This document shows positions 42,390-52,020 of a stretch of DNA of 64,000 bases, piece after piece (position 1 is the first letter of the stretch; the number at the start of each line of letters is the position of its first letter). Source of the stretch: Telluria aromaticivorans (GTDB lineage Bacteria > Pseudomonadota > Gammaproteobacteria > Burkholderiales > Burkholderiaceae_D); assembly GCF_013003915.1 (NCBI RefSeq), contig NZ_JABAIV010000002.1, positions 372,001 to 436,000 of the forward strand, read 5' to 3'. The position numbers were made by a program, and so were the translations under genes. The notes beneath the pieces were generated by a model that saw only the letters and a list, made by a program, of their open reading frames with translations, was not told the DNA's origin and ran no database searches.

Positions 42390-42971
42390 TCAACCGCAGG
42401 TTTCCACATAGGCCACCGCCGGCTGCAGGCCGGCGCGCACCTTGGTGACCTTGCCGCCGGTTGCTTCCAGGATGAGTGCGCCACGTCCGCCGGCGCTCGG
42501 GAAGGCCAGGTAATGGCCGTTTGCATCGTATTTGTGCGGGGTGAGCACCCCTTCCGGATAGCTGGCGCGGATGCCGTCCAACGGGTCGCCGATGGCGATG
42601 CCCATGACGTTGCCCGTGCCCGGCTCGGCATCGGCACGCGTCACGATGCCCTGCTCGACCATGAAGCGCAGGCCGGGCAAGGCCGGGAAGCGCACCATGC
42701 TGCAGGCCGGATCGAAGGGCGCTGGCAGCACGGCCTGCGCTCCCGTGGCCTGCTCCGCCTGCGCCAGGCTCATGCCGAAGCGGACGGCGCCCACCCCGCT
42801 GGCGCTGAGCAAGCCCGGCGCGGACGGCGCCGGGGCCGCCGTGGCAGGCGCCTGCGCGCCGGCCTGCACTCCGGCGGTGCTGGTGCCCGCCGTTGGCACG
42901 GCTGGTGTCTCCACCGGTTTCGAGCAGGCGCCCAGCAGGGCAATGGTACCGAGTATGAATAGTTGCCGCAT
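42390..42971 (-). CDS. Putative lipoprotein, unknown function
   Basis: 193 residues from MRQLFILGTIALLGACSK; AAGGA is 6 bases upstream of the ATG (an earlier ATG at 42998 has none). Lipobox LGAC makes Cys16 the lipidated residue, with Ser at +2 (outer membrane expected). A long Ala/Pro/Thr linker (20-60) precedes a domain starting GVGAVRFGMSLAQAEQATG, a motif seen in small secreted proteins of unknown function, with a pair of Cys (DPACSMVRF and ETCG) that could form a disulfide. Confidence 0.75.
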   Translation of the reverse strand: MRQLFILGTIALLGACSKPVETPAVPTAGTSTAGVQAGAQAPATAAPAPSAPGLLSASGVGAVRFGMSLAQAEQATGAQAVLPAPFDPACSMVRFPALPGLRFMVEQGIVTRADAEPGTGNVMGIAIGDPLDGIRASYPEGVLTPHKYDANGHYLAFPSAGGRGALILEATGGKVTKVRAGLQPAVAYVETCG

Positions 42972-43111
42972 CGATGTCCTTATCGTTATGCGATGCAAAC
43001 TGCATCGCCGCCTCGACTATAAATGCCAGGCAAAATCCCTGACGCACAGCCCAGTGGCGAATGGCAGCAGCAAGATCGAGAGGGAATAAACGACAGGTAG
43101 ACACTCCGCTC

Positions 43112-43198
43112 ATCTTGAAAGAGCCGCTGGCCGCAGCCGGTCCACCTACCGTTCCGGTGTCCGGCTGCTCCCCTTCTCACGGGCCAGCGGCGCCCTCG
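43112..43198. repeat. Second repeat family, copy B
   Basis: Begins ATCTTGAAAG; left end GAGCCGCTGGCC, right end GGCCAGCGGCGC, centre CCGTTCCGGTGTCCGGC. Matches copy A at 40763-40850 nearly base for base. Placed between the lipoprotein promoter region and the end of the glucokinase fusion gene; may act as its terminator hairpin. Confidence 0.85.
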
Positions 43199-43227
43199 CC
43201 CTCATCGCTCCAGCCCAGCTATCCAGT

Positions 43228-45102
43228 TCAGCTGTCCAGATGAGAGATCAATAGCCTGCGCGCATCGTCGCCCTGGGCTTCGCCATGCTGGCCATCCACC
43301 GACAGCCCCACCGCCACGATATCGATCAGCAGGAGCTGCAGGATGCGCGAGATCATCGACAAAAAGTCCGTGCTGTCCTCGGCATGGTCGACCGCCAGGC
43401 AGACCGTGGCCTTGCGCGCCAACGGCGACTGGCTGTTGCTGATGGCGATCACGTCGGCGCCGGCGGCGCGGGCGATGTCCACCGCCTCCAGCAATTCGTT
43501 CAGGCTGCCCGAATTCGACACCGCGATCACCACGTCGCCCGCCTGCAGCAATTCGGCCGCCAGCTTGAACAGGTGCGAGTCGCCGTAGAGCGAGGTCGGG
43601 ATGCGGAAGCGGAAGAACTTGTGCTGCCCGTCCAGCGCCACCGCGCGCGAATTCCCCATCGCGAAGAATTCGACGCGGCGCGCGCGGCTCACCAGTTCGA
43701 TCGCGCGCTCTAACGAGCGCACGTCGAGCTGGTCGCGGAAGCGCAAAATCGCCGACACCGTGTTGTCGATCACCTTGGCCGACAAGTCATGCGTGCTGTC
43801 GCTGGTGCGCACCTGGCTGTGGCGCACCGGAATCGATCCGGTCAGGCTGCTGGCGAATTTCAGCTTGAAGTCGGCCAGCCCCTGGAAGCCGAGCGAGCGG
43901 CAGAAGCGGATCACGGTCGGCTGGCTCACATCCGCCAGGCGCGCCAGCTCGGCGATCGGTTCGTTCAGCACGAGGCGCGGCTGTTCCAGCACCAGGGCGG
44001 CGACCCGCTGTTCGGCCGGGCTCAAGCCGTGGCGCAGTTGGCCGATGCGCTCCATCAGCGTATTGGCGCCGCTGCGCCCGCGCAGGTGTTCCGCGAGGAT
44101 GGTTGCCACGCCATGGAAGGCCGGATTCGGCGCGGTGATGACATAGGTCGGGATCTCGGCCAGGTAGCTGGAAAAGCGTCCCTTGGCCTCAAAGCGCGCA
44201 CGGAAAGGCGAGGCGGCGAACCACTCGCCCATGCGCGGCACGATGCCGCCGCCAATGAAGATGCCCCCGAAGGCCCCCAGGGTCACCGCCAGGTTGGCGG
44301 CGGCGGCGCCCAGCATGCCGCAAAAGCATTCCAGTACTTCGAGGCAGAGCGGGTCCTGCGATTCGAGTGCGGCGGCGATGATGTCGGCGGCCTTGCGCGC
44401 CGGGGCCTCGACGCCGTTGCGAGCGGCCAGCGCGCGGTGGATGATTTCCATGCCCGGGCCGGAAATCAGGCGCTCGTTCGACACGTGCTGCCATTCGCGC
44501 CAGGCCACTTGCAAAATGGCGAATTCGCGCTCGTCGCTCGGGGCGAAGTTGACGTGGCCGCCCTCGCTGCCCAAGGTGACGAAGCCGTCGGCGGTCGGGA
44601 TCAGGCCCGATACACCCAGGCCGGTGCCGGGGCCGAGTACCCCGACCACTGCGTTCGGGGCGGCCCTGCCCTGTCCCACCTGCATCAAATCTTCCTGCCC
44701 GAAGCCGGGAATGGCCATGGCCAGCGCGGTGAAATCGTTGACGATCAGGAGCGTGCCCAGGCCCAGCTCGCGCCGCACCGCATCGGTCGAAAATTGCCAG
44801 TCGCGGTTGGTCATGCGTACCAGGTCGCCGCTGACCGGATTGGCCACGGCCAGCGCCGCATGCTGGAGCTTGACTCCGGCGTGGTCGGCCAGGTAATGGC
44901 GCAGCAGCGGCACGATGCCGTCGAAGTCTTCGCACTTCAGCACGCGCACCGCGCTGAACACGCCCGGCGCGGCCTGCAGCGCGAAGCGCGCATGGGTGGC
45001 GCCGATGTCGGCCAGCAGGCGCGGTCCGTCCGCAAAAGCCGTGCGGGCGGATTTTTCCGCAGATTTGTCCGCGAGCGTATCGAGCGCCGGCTGGCTGCCC
45101 AT
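43228..45102 (-). CDS. Glucokinase fused to RpiR/HexR-type regulator, copy 1
   Basis: 624 residues. Residues 25-340 are a Glk-type glucokinase (phosphate loop RLLADIGATHARFAL, VLGPGTGLGVSG, GGIVPRMGEWF), which makes glucose 6-phosphate. Residues about 345-620 are an RpiR-type regulator: helix-turn-helix (LADVSQPTVIRFCRSLGFQG) and an SIS sugar-phosphate domain (FFAMGNSRAVALDGQHKFFR). The enzyme and its sensor are one chain, as known in Burkholderiales. The start shares one base with the stop of the alpha-glucosidase gene, so they form an operon. A paralogue is at 59380. Confidence 0.95.
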   Translation of the reverse strand: MGSQPALDTLADKSAEKSARTAFADGPRLLADIGATHARFALQAAPGVFSAVRVLKCEDFDGIVPLLRHYLADHAGVKLQHAALAVANPVSGDLVRMTNRDWQFSTDAVRRELGLGTLLIVNDFTALAMAIPGFGQEDLMQVGQGRAAPNAVVGVLGPGTGLGVSGLIPTADGFVTLGSEGGHVNFAPSDEREFAILQVAWREWQHVSNERLISGPGMEIIHRALAARNGVEAPARKAADIIAAALESQDPLCLEVLECFCGMLGAAAANLAVTLGAFGGIFIGGGIVPRMGEWFAASPFRARFEAKGRFSSYLAEIPTYVITAPNPAFHGVATILAEHLRGRSGANTLMERIGQLRHGLSPAEQRVAALVLEQPRLVLNEPIAELARLADVSQPTVIRFCRSLGFQGLADFKLKFASSLTGSIPVRHSQVRTSDSTHDLSAKVIDNTVSAILRFRDQLDVRSLERAIELVSRARRVEFFAMGNSRAVALDGQHKFFRFRIPTSLYGDSHLFKLAAELLQAGDVVIAVSNSGSLNELLEAVDIARAAGADVIAISNSQSPLARKATVCLAVDHAEDSTDFLSMISRILQLLLIDIVAVGLSVDGQHGEAQGDDARRLLISHLDS

Positions 45103-46745
45103 TATTCGGCGTTGGCCGGAACGCTGCCCAGCCAGGCGCCGTAAGGCGGCAAGGTGACGCGGCTGGCCGCGGCGCTGCCCGGCAGGCCGAGGGTGTCGAG
45201 TGCCCTAGCCTGGGCAGCCTCTGCCCAGTCGAAGCTGACCGGCTCGGGCCCCAGGTTGAACGCGGCCAGCACCCCGTCCATGCCGTCCACGTCGCGGCGC
45301 AGCGCCAGCACCGGTTCCGGCGCATCGAAGAAGACGATCTCGCCGCGGGTCAGCTGCGGCATCGTGCGGCGCCAGGCGATGAAGCGGCGCGCAAAGTTCA
45401 GGGGCGAATCGGGGTCGCTGTCCTGGCGGTCGACCGCAACCGCCGCGTGCGGCCCTGCCACTGGCAGCCATGGCTGGCCGCTGGTGAAACCGGCCTGCGG
45501 CGCGCTTGCCTGCCACGGCATCGGCGTGCGGCAGCCGTCGCGGCCCTTGAACTCGGGCCAGAAAGTGATGCCATACGGGTCTTGCAGCAGCTCGAAAGGC
45601 ACGTCCGCTTCTTCCAGGCCCAGTTCTTCGCCCTGGTACAGGCAAGGCGTGCCCTTGAGCGTGAGCTGCATGGCCAGCACCAGTTTGGCCAGGGCGGGCG
45701 TCGGCTTGCCGTCGCTCCAGCGGGTCGCCACGCGGATGGCATCGTGGTTGCTCACCGACCAGGAGGCCCAGCCGTCCTTCACGCGCTCGTTGAACTCTTC
45801 GACCTGGGTGCGGATATGCGCTGCCGTGTGCACAGGCGTGAGCAGGTTGAAGCTGTAGGCCATGTGCAGCTTGTCGCCGCCTTCGGTGTACTCGGCCATT
45901 TGCTCGAGCGCGTCGTCGGAGCTGACTTCGCCGATCGAGACCGCGCCGAACTCGTCGAGCTGGGCGCGCACCCGCTGCAGGAAGGCGATGTTTTCGGGCT
46001 GGGTCTTGTCGTAGAGGTGGGCCTGCATGCCGTAGGGGTTGACGTCGGTGACGGTCGAGGTGTCGCGCACCAGCGCCGGCGGGTTGCTGCGCAGCTGGCG
46101 GTCGTGGAAGTGGAAGACGCAGGCATCCATGCGCACGCCGTCCACGCCGCGCTCGAGCCAGAAACGCTGGGCGTCCAGGTGGGCCTGCTGCACTTCCGGA
46201 TTGTGGAAGTTCAGTTGCGGCTGGCTCACCAGGAAGTTATGCATGTAGTACTGCTTGCGGCGGGTATCCCACTGCCATGCCGAGCCGCCGAACACCGACA
46301 GCCAGTTGTTGGGCGGGCAGCCGTCCGGCAGCGGGTCGGCCCACACATACCAGTCGGACTTCGGGTTGTCGCGGCTCTTGCGGCTCTCATTGAACCAGGC
46401 ATGGGTGTCGGCGGTGTGCGACATCACCTGGTCGATCATGATCTTCAGGCCCAGGCTGTGCGCTTTCGCGACCAGCCTGTCGAAGTCGCCCAGGTTCCCG
46501 AACAGCGGGTCGACGTCGCAGTAGTCCTCGATGTCGTAGCCGAAGTCCTTCATCGGCGACTTGAAGAAAGGCGACAGCCAGACGATGTCCACACCCAGGC
46601 CCGCGATGTAGTCGAGCCGGTCGGTGATGCCCGCCAGGTCGCCCACGCCGTCGCCGTTGGTGTCGAGGAAGCTGCGCGGATAGACCTGGTAGATGATGGC
46701 TTCGCGCCACCAGTTCGGGTTGTCGTTCTTCGAAGTCTGGTTCAT
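45102..46745 (-). CDS. Alpha-glucosidase, GH13 (oligo-1,6-glucosidase group)
   Basis: 547 residues, no signal peptide, so cytoplasmic. Starts with the family words WWREAIIYQVYPRSFLDTNG and GDLAGITDRLDYI. Catalytic residues: nucleophile D207 in GVRMDACVF, acid/base E273 in SIGEVSSDD, and D335 in SNHDAIR; region I MIDQVMSHT. Releases glucose from short maltosaccharides. Operon with the downstream glucokinase fusion (overlap TAATG). Promoter must lie in 46746-47006, shared with the divergent POT transporter. Confidence 0.94.
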   Translation of the reverse strand: MNQTSKNDNPNWWREAIIYQVYPRSFLDTNGDGVGDLAGITDRLDYIAGLGVDIVWLSPFFKSPMKDFGYDIEDYCDVDPLFGNLGDFDRLVAKAHSLGLKIMIDQVMSHTADTHAWFNESRKSRDNPKSDWYVWADPLPDGCPPNNWLSVFGGSAWQWDTRRKQYYMHNFLVSQPQLNFHNPEVQQAHLDAQRFWLERGVDGVRMDACVFHFHDRQLRSNPPALVRDTSTVTDVNPYGMQAHLYDKTQPENIAFLQRVRAQLDEFGAVSIGEVSSDDALEQMAEYTEGGDKLHMAYSFNLLTPVHTAAHIRTQVEEFNERVKDGWASWSVSNHDAIRVATRWSDGKPTPALAKLVLAMQLTLKGTPCLYQGEELGLEEADVPFELLQDPYGITFWPEFKGRDGCRTPMPWQASAPQAGFTSGQPWLPVAGPHAAVAVDRQDSDPDSPLNFARRFIAWRRTMPQLTRGEIVFFDAPEPVLALRRDVDGMDGVLAAFNLGPEPVSFDWAEAAQARALDTLGLPGSAAASRVTLPPYGAWLGSVPANAE

Positions 46746-46935
46746 GGCTGGTCCGTCCGGAATTTTTGAGAATTCTAGGCAATATACAGCAGGAGAATTA
46801 ACTTTACAATCACTCCAGCCGCTCAGGAAAATCCGCTTAATCCTTTCAATTCATAGACTTATAGAAGATTATCACTTTCGGACGAAACGCAAAAAGTAGC
46901 TAAACTACGGCAGTTTTGTAACTCCTTTGTTTCGC

Positions 46936-46953
46936 TGCAATATTTTTATTGCA
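46936..46953. promoter_or_regulatory. Inverted repeat in the divergent promoter region
   Basis: TGCAATA and TATTGCA around TTTT: perfect 7-bp arms in an AT-rich stretch between divergent alpha-glucosidase and POT genes. It could be an operator for either; it is not the HexR consensus. The rest of 46746-47006 has no gene. Confidence 0.45.
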
Positions 46954-47006
46954 AGTAGCCCGGCCTCGTCATAGGATCGCACCTGTTTCGATTTTCCGAG
47001 AGCACC

Positions 47007-48587
47007 ATGACTTCTCCAGCAACGACGCACATCACCGACACCGGGCGCATGCCGCGGCAGATTCCCTACATCATCGCCAACGAAGGCTGCGAGCGTTTCA
47101 GCTTCTACGGGATGCGCAACATCCTGACGCCTTTCCTGATCTCCACCCTGCTGCTGTTCGTGGCCGAGTCCGAGCGCACCGGCGAAGCCAAGCACGTCTT
47201 CCACACCTTCATGATGGGCGTGTATTTCTTCCCGCTGCTGGGCGGCTGGCTGGCCGACCGCTACTACGGCAAGTACAACACCATCTTCTGGTTCAGCCTG
47301 ATCTACTGCGCCGGCCACGCCTGCCTGGCCATCTTCGAGGACAGCGTCAAGGGCTTTTATTTCGGCCTGTTCCTGATCGCCTTCGGCTCGGGCGGCATCA
47401 AGCCCTTAGTAGCCAGTTTTGTCGGCGACCAGTTCGACAAGACCAACAAGAGCAAGGCAAAAGTCGTGTTCGACGCGTTCTACTGGATCATCAACTTCGG
47501 CTCCTTCTTTGCGTCGCTGCTGATGCCGCTGTTCCTGCGCGACTACGGTCCCTCGGTCGCCTTCGGCATCCCGGGCATCCTGATGTTCATCGCCACCATG
47601 ATCCTGTGGAGCGGCAAGAAGAAATACGTCCACGTGCCCCCTAGCCAGAGCGACCCGCATTCCTTCCTGCGCGTGGTGAAAACGGCCGTGCTGGCGCAGC
47701 GTCCAGGCGCGGGCCGTCCCGGCTTGATCGTCGCGATCCTGGGCATGATCGGCGCCGTGTACTCGCTGGCGCGCACCCCCGACTGGGGCTTCGTCATCGC
47801 CGCCTGCCTGGCGCTGGTGCTCCTGATCGCCTTCGTCGGCACGGGCGCATCGATGCAACTCGATCGCGCCCGCGGCGTGCACCCCGACATTGCCGTGGAC
47901 GGCGTGCGCGCCGTGCTGCGCATCCTGATCGTGTTCGCGCTGGTGACCCCGTTCTGGTCGCTGTTCGACCAGAAGGCCTCGACCTGGATCGTGCAGGCCA
48001 ACACCATGTCCACCGACGTCAATTTGCTGGGCTGGAGCTTCAGCGTGCTGCCGGCCCAGATGCAGGCGCTCAATCCGCTGCTGGTGATGATCCTGATCCC
48101 GTTCAACAACCTGGTGCTGTTCCCCCTGCTGGCCAAGATGGGTTTCGAGCCGACCGCGCTGCGCCGCATGACCGCCGGCATCGCCTTCTCGGCGCTGGCC
48201 TGGATCGTGGTCGGCAACCTGCAGGTGCAGCTCGATGCCGGCGACCCGGTCTCGATCGCCTGGCAGATCCTGCCCTACGCATTGCTGACCCTGGGTGAGG
48301 TGCTGGTCTCGGCCACTGGCCTGGAATTCGCGTACAGCCAGGCGCCGGCCGCGATGAAGGGCGTGATCATGGCCCTGTGGTACCTGGCGGTCACCGTCGG
48401 CAACCTGTGGGTGCTGATCGTGAATTCGGGCGTCAAGAACGAAGCCGTCATCGCCCAGATCGAAAGCTCGGGCGTGGGCGTGATGGCCTTCCAGATGTAT
48501 TTCTTCGCCGGCTTCGCGCTGCTGGCGGCGCTGGTATTTGGGCTATACGCTCGGCGCTACAAGATGGTCGATAACTACCGCGGGTAA
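47007..48587 (+). CDS. POT/PTR-family proton-dependent oligopeptide transporter
   Basis: 526 residues, 12-14 membrane spans. Contains the POT signatures NEGCERFSFYGMRNIL (the ExxERFxYYG proton-coupling motif) near 30-45 and FGSGGIKPLVASFVGDQF near 130-148. Imports di- and tripeptides, driven by protons, in the inner membrane. Start ATG 47007 has GAGAGCACC upstream, a weak site. Divergent from the alpha-glucosidase operon; a repeat follows the stop. Confidence 0.93.
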   Translation: MTSPATTHITDTGRMPRQIPYIIANEGCERFSFYGMRNILTPFLISTLLLFVAESERTGEAKHVFHTFMMGVYFFPLLGGWLADRYYGKYNTIFWFSLIYCAGHACLAIFEDSVKGFYFGLFLIAFGSGGIKPLVASFVGDQFDKTNKSKAKVVFDAFYWIINFGSFFASLLMPLFLRDYGPSVAFGIPGILMFIATMILWSGKKKYVHVPPSQSDPHSFLRVVKTAVLAQRPGAGRPGLIVAILGMIGAVYSLARTPDWGFVIAACLALVLLIAFVGTGASMQLDRARGVHPDIAVDGVRAVLRILIVFALVTPFWSLFDQKASTWIVQANTMSTDVNLLGWSFSVLPAQMQALNPLLVMILIPFNNLVLFPLLAKMGFEPTALRRMTAGIAFSALAWIVVGNLQVQLDAGDPVSIAWQILPYALLTLGEVLVSATGLEFAYSQAPAAMKGVIMALWYLAVTVGNLWVLIVNSGVKNEAVIAQIESSGVGVMAFQMYFFAGFALLAALVFGLYARRYKMVDNYRG

Positions 48588-48628
48588 ACGACGCTTCTAT
48601 CACCACGTACGTACGAACAGCGATAACC

Positions 48629-48738
48629 GTAGGGTGGGCAGGTCTTCCTGCCCACGCAGTCAACCATCGCTGATTTATCCACTTTATTGCTGGGTCACCG
48701 CCGCATAACCGCGTGGGCGGGAAACCCGCCCACCCTAC
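48629..48738. repeat. Dispersed palindromic repeat, copy 8
   Basis: GTAGGGTGGGCAGG...CCTGCCCACGCAGTCAA and TAACCGCGTGGGCGGGAAAC...CCGCCCACCCTAC. Its last base (48738) touches the ATG of the pullulanase, so it forms the entire leader of that gene. Confidence 0.9.
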
Positions 48739-51465
48739 ATGACCCAACTCCGATACGCCGCCCTCGCCCTCGCCGCTGCCGCCCTCGCCTCCTCCGCCCA
48801 CGCCGCGGTTCCTGTTGACGCCTGCAATAACGAAGGCTTTCAAATTGTCCTGAACGCTTCCAGCGCCACGCTGGAAGCGCGCGCTGTCTGGCTCGACAAG
48901 CGCCTGGTCAAATGGCCGGGCGCCGAGGCTGGCGGCATCTACCGACTGTACCACTCGGCCAAGGCATCCATCGTCGCCAAACCGGGTGCGAAGGTGGAAG
49001 GCTTTGACGGCGCACTGGCGCTGGACGCATTCACCGGCCAGGTGCCCACCGCCGCCGCCACGCGCTTCAAATGGGTCGGAGCCGGCCCGGTGCTGTCGCT
49101 GCGCGCAGCCGACCTGGCGCGCATGAACGACCTGCACCGCGGCCAGCTGGTGCTGGTGCAGGAAACGCCCGACGGACTGGCGCGCGCCGTAACGCGCATC
49201 CAGGTGGCCGGCGCGCTGGACGACATGTATGCCGCGGCCGACGGCATCGCAGACCTCGGCGCCACCCCGAAGAAAGGACGCACGGGCTTCCGGTTGTGGG
49301 CCCCGACCGCCCGCACCGCTGCCGTCTGCACCTACGACAGCGGCACCGGCCGCGCCACCGCCGTCCACGCGATGAGTTTCGACGGACGCACGGGCGCCTG
49401 GGAAGCCAGGGTAGCCAAAGACCTGTCCGGCAGCTATTACAAGTACGCGGTCGACGTCGCGGTCGACGGCATGGGCCTGGTGCGCAACCTCGTCACCGAC
49501 CCGTATTCGGTCAGCCTGACGACGGACTCGAAGCGCAGCTATATCGCCGACCTGGATGCGCCGAAGCTGAAGCCGAAGGGCTGGGACGCTACCCGTCCGC
49601 CGAACACGGTAAAAGCCCAGACCGACATGGTCATCTACGAGCTGCACGTGCGCGACTTCTCGCTCAACGACCCGAGCGTGCCGGCGAACAAACGCGGCAA
49701 GTACGCGGCCTTCGGCGAAGCCGGTTCGAACGGCATGCGCCACCTGAAGGCGCTGGCGAAGGCCGGCATGACCGACATCCACCTGCTGCCGGTCTACGAC
49801 CTGGGCAGCGTGCCGGAAAAGGATTGCGCCCTGCCCCTGCCTTCTGGTACGCCGGATGGCGAGACCCAGCAGGCATTGATGCGCAAGACCGCCGACACCG
49901 ACTGCTTCAACTGGGGCTACGACCCCTACCACTACAACGCGCCGGAAGGCAGCTACGCCAGCGACCCATCGGACGGCGCACGCCGCATCGTCGAGATGCG
50001 CCAGATGGTGATGGACCTGCACCGCGCCGGCCTGCGCGTCGGTACCGACGTGGTCTATAACCACACCTTCATCGCCGGCCAGAACGAGAAATCGGTGCTC
50101 GACCGCGTGGTGCCGGGCTATTACCACCGCCTGAATGCGCTGGGCGCCATCGAGCGCTCCACCTGCTGCGACAACACGGCCACCGAGAACACGATGATGG
50201 CCAAGCTGATGATCGATTCAGCCGAGCTCTGGACCCGCCACTACAAGATCGATTCCTTCCGCTTCGACCTGATGGGCCACCAGCCGAGAGAAGCGATGGA
50301 GCGCCTGCAAAAACGCGTGGACAAGGCCGCTGGCCGCCACGTGCAGCTGATTGGCGAAGGCTGGAACTTCGGCGAGGTAGCCGACGGCGCCCGCTTCGTG
50401 CAGGCGTCGCAGCTGTCGCTCAACGGCTCCGGTATCGGCACCTTCAGCGACCGCGCGCGCGACGCCGTGCGCGGCGGCTCGGCCGGCGACTCGGGCGAAG
50501 CGATGGTCCGCCAGCAGGGCTATATCAACGGATTGGTGTACGACCCGAATGCTTCAAAAGCCGGCCTCAAGGCGGCCGACCTGCTGCGCGCCGCGGACCT
50601 GATCCGCGTCGGCCTGGCCGGTTCGGTGCGCAGCTACCCGCTCCAGACCGTGGACGGCCAGGTGCGCAAACTGGAAGACATCGCCTACGGCAACCAGCCG
50701 GCCGGCTATGCGAGCCAGCCCGGCGAAGTGGTGAACTATGTCGAGAACCACGACAACCAGACCCTGTACGACATCAACGTGCTGAAGCTGCCGGTAGCGA
50801 CCAGTACCGCCGACCGTGCGCGCGTGCAGGTGCTGGGCATGGCGATCAATGCCTTCAGCCAGGGCGTGGCCTATTACCATGCGGGCATCGACACCCTGCG
50901 CTCCAAGTCGCTTGACCGCAACAGCTTCAATTCGGGCGACTGGTTCAACCGCATCGACTGGACCTACCAGGACAACTACTACGGCACCGGCCTGCCGCAA
51001 TCGGACGACAACGGCAAGGACTGGGCGCTGCTCAAGCCCTACCTGGCCAATGCCGCGCTCAAGCCGCAGCCCGCCGACATCGCCTTCGCACGCGACGCCT
51101 TCCGCGACCTGCTCGCGATCCGCGCCAGCTCGACCCTGTTCCGCATGCGCACGGCGGAAGATATCGTCCAACGCCTGCGCTTCTTCAATACCGGGCCGGG
51201 CCAGGAGGCGACCGTGCTGGCGGCCTCGATCGACGGCAAGGGCTATCCTGGCGCGAAGTTCGCCGCCATCAGCTACCTGGTGAACGTGGACAAGGTGGAG
51301 AAACGCGTCAGCGACCCGCTGCTGCGCGGCAAGCGGCTGACGCTGCATCCGGTGCACAAGGCGGCCGGCGCCGCCGACAAGCGCGCCGCGCAGGCACGCT
51401 TCGACAGCGCCAGCGGCACGTTTACCGTGCCGGCGCGGACTGCCGTAGTCTTCGTCGCCGAGTAG
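48739..51465 (+). CDS. Secreted pullulanase-type alpha-1,6-glucosidase (GH13)
   Basis: 908 residues with a signal peptide (1-22, [10 protein letters not shown]). N-terminal PUD-like and CBM48-like domains (about 25-320), GH13 barrel with the pullulanase signature [18 protein letters not shown], and a C-terminal DUF3372 domain (about 740-908). Catalytic D510 (FRFDLMG), E540 ([10 protein letters not shown]) and D672 ([11 protein letters not shown]). Cleaves alpha-1,6 links of pullulan and limit dextrins; complements the isoamylase at 1344. The ATG immediately follows the repeat and no Shine-Dalgarno is visible, so the start is by length and signal peptide. Confidence 0.92.
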   Translation: MTQLRYAALALAAAALASSAHAAVPVDACNNEGFQIVLNASSATLEARAVWLDKRLVKWPGAEAGGIYRLYHSAKASIVAKPGAKVEGFDGALALDAFTGQVPTAAATRFKWVGAGPVLSLRAADLARMNDLHRGQLVLVQETPDGLARAVTRIQVAGALDDMYAAADGIADLGATPKKGRTGFRLWAPTARTAAVCTYDSGTGRATAVHAMSFDGRTGAWEARVAKDLSGSYYKYAVDVAVDGMGLVRNLVTDPYSVSLTTDSKRSYIADLDAPKLKPKGWDATRPPNTVKAQTDMVIYELHVRDFSLNDPSVPANKRGKYAAFGEAGSNGMRHLKALAKAGMTDIHLLPVYDLGSVPEKDCALPLPSGTPDGETQQALMRKTADTDCFNWGYDPYHYNAPEGSYASDPSDGARRIVEMRQMVMDLHRAGLRVGTDVVYNHTFIAGQNEKSVLDRVVPGYYHRLNALGAIERSTCCDNTATENTMMAKLMIDSAELWTRHYKIDSFRFDLMGHQPREAMERLQKRVDKAAGRHVQLIGEGWNFGEVADGARFVQASQLSLNGSGIGTFSDRARDAVRGGSAGDSGEAMVRQQGYINGLVYDPNASKAGLKAADLLRAADLIRVGLAGSVRSYPLQTVDGQVRKLEDIAYGNQPAGYASQPGEVVNYVENHDNQTLYDINVLKLPVATSTADRARVQVLGMAINAFSQGVAYYHAGIDTLRSKSLDRNSFNSGDWFNRIDWTYQDNYYGTGLPQSDDNGKDWALLKPYLANAALKPQPADIAFARDAFRDLLAIRASSTLFRMRTAEDIVQRLRFFNTGPGQEATVLAASIDGKGYPGAKFAAISYLVNVDKVEKRVSDPLLRGKRLTLHPVHKAAGAADKRAAQARFDSASGTFTVPARTAVVFVAE

Positions 51466-51468
51466 GGT

Positions 51469-51795
51469 TCAGGAGGACGCCTGGCCTGCCGCCATGCGCA
51501 GGCGGGCGATCTCCACCGAGCCATTCTCGTCGAAGACCGGGCATTCCTCGGCCAGGCTGACCGCTTCGTTGAAGTCGCTTGCTGCAATGATGGAATAGCC
51601 CGACAGCGAAGCACTGCTCAGTTTCGGGCCGACCAGCCGGCTCGGGACCTCGACGCTGTTGTGCGCCAGGCTGCCGCGGTCCACCAGCGCGGAACCCAGC
51701 ATCTCGAACCACGCCTCCCAGCGCTGGGGGTCGTGCGGCGGGCCTTCCGCCTCGTCGACGGTCGATCCGCGGTAAACGATCAGGTAGCGTTCCAT
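51469..51795 (-). CDS. YCII-domain (DGPF) protein
   Basis: 108 residues: MERYLIVYRGSTVDEAE, EMLGSALVDRGSLAHN, and SGYSIIAASDFNEAVSLAEECP, which matches the alpha/beta YCII-related fold with its conserved His/Asp region partly changed. Members form small dimers of unknown activity, sometimes linked to sigma factors. AGGAG precedes the ATG. Convergent with the pullulanase, 3 bases apart. Confidence 0.85.
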   Translation of the reverse strand: MERYLIVYRGSTVDEAEGPPHDPQRWEAWFEMLGSALVDRGSLAHNSVEVPSRLVGPKLSSASLSGYSIIAASDFNEAVSLAEECPVFDENGSVEIARLRMAAGQASS

Positions 51796-52020
51796 GCAGG
51801 CTCCTAGGGTGAATGTTTAGCAAAACCATAACAGAAGCCCCCACCCGGCGACGCACAGCTTGGCTTCCCCTTCATCCTTGCGCAGCTGGCCAAGTCCCGG
51901 CTCGGCTACTACACTGGATCGACGGGGCATGTCGCCAGCGACGCCTTCCCGGCAGTGGCGCCTCAGGCGAATTGCCTAGTCGCATGTTAAGCTGGCCACC
52001 TTATATAAAGGGCATGTGAC

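Noticed and set aside
46746-47006. HexR operator before the alpha-glucosidase/glucokinase operon
   Set aside because: Looked for TGTAAT-N3-ATTACA; only half-like TGTAAC and TTACAA pieces are present, not a palindrome at the right spacing.
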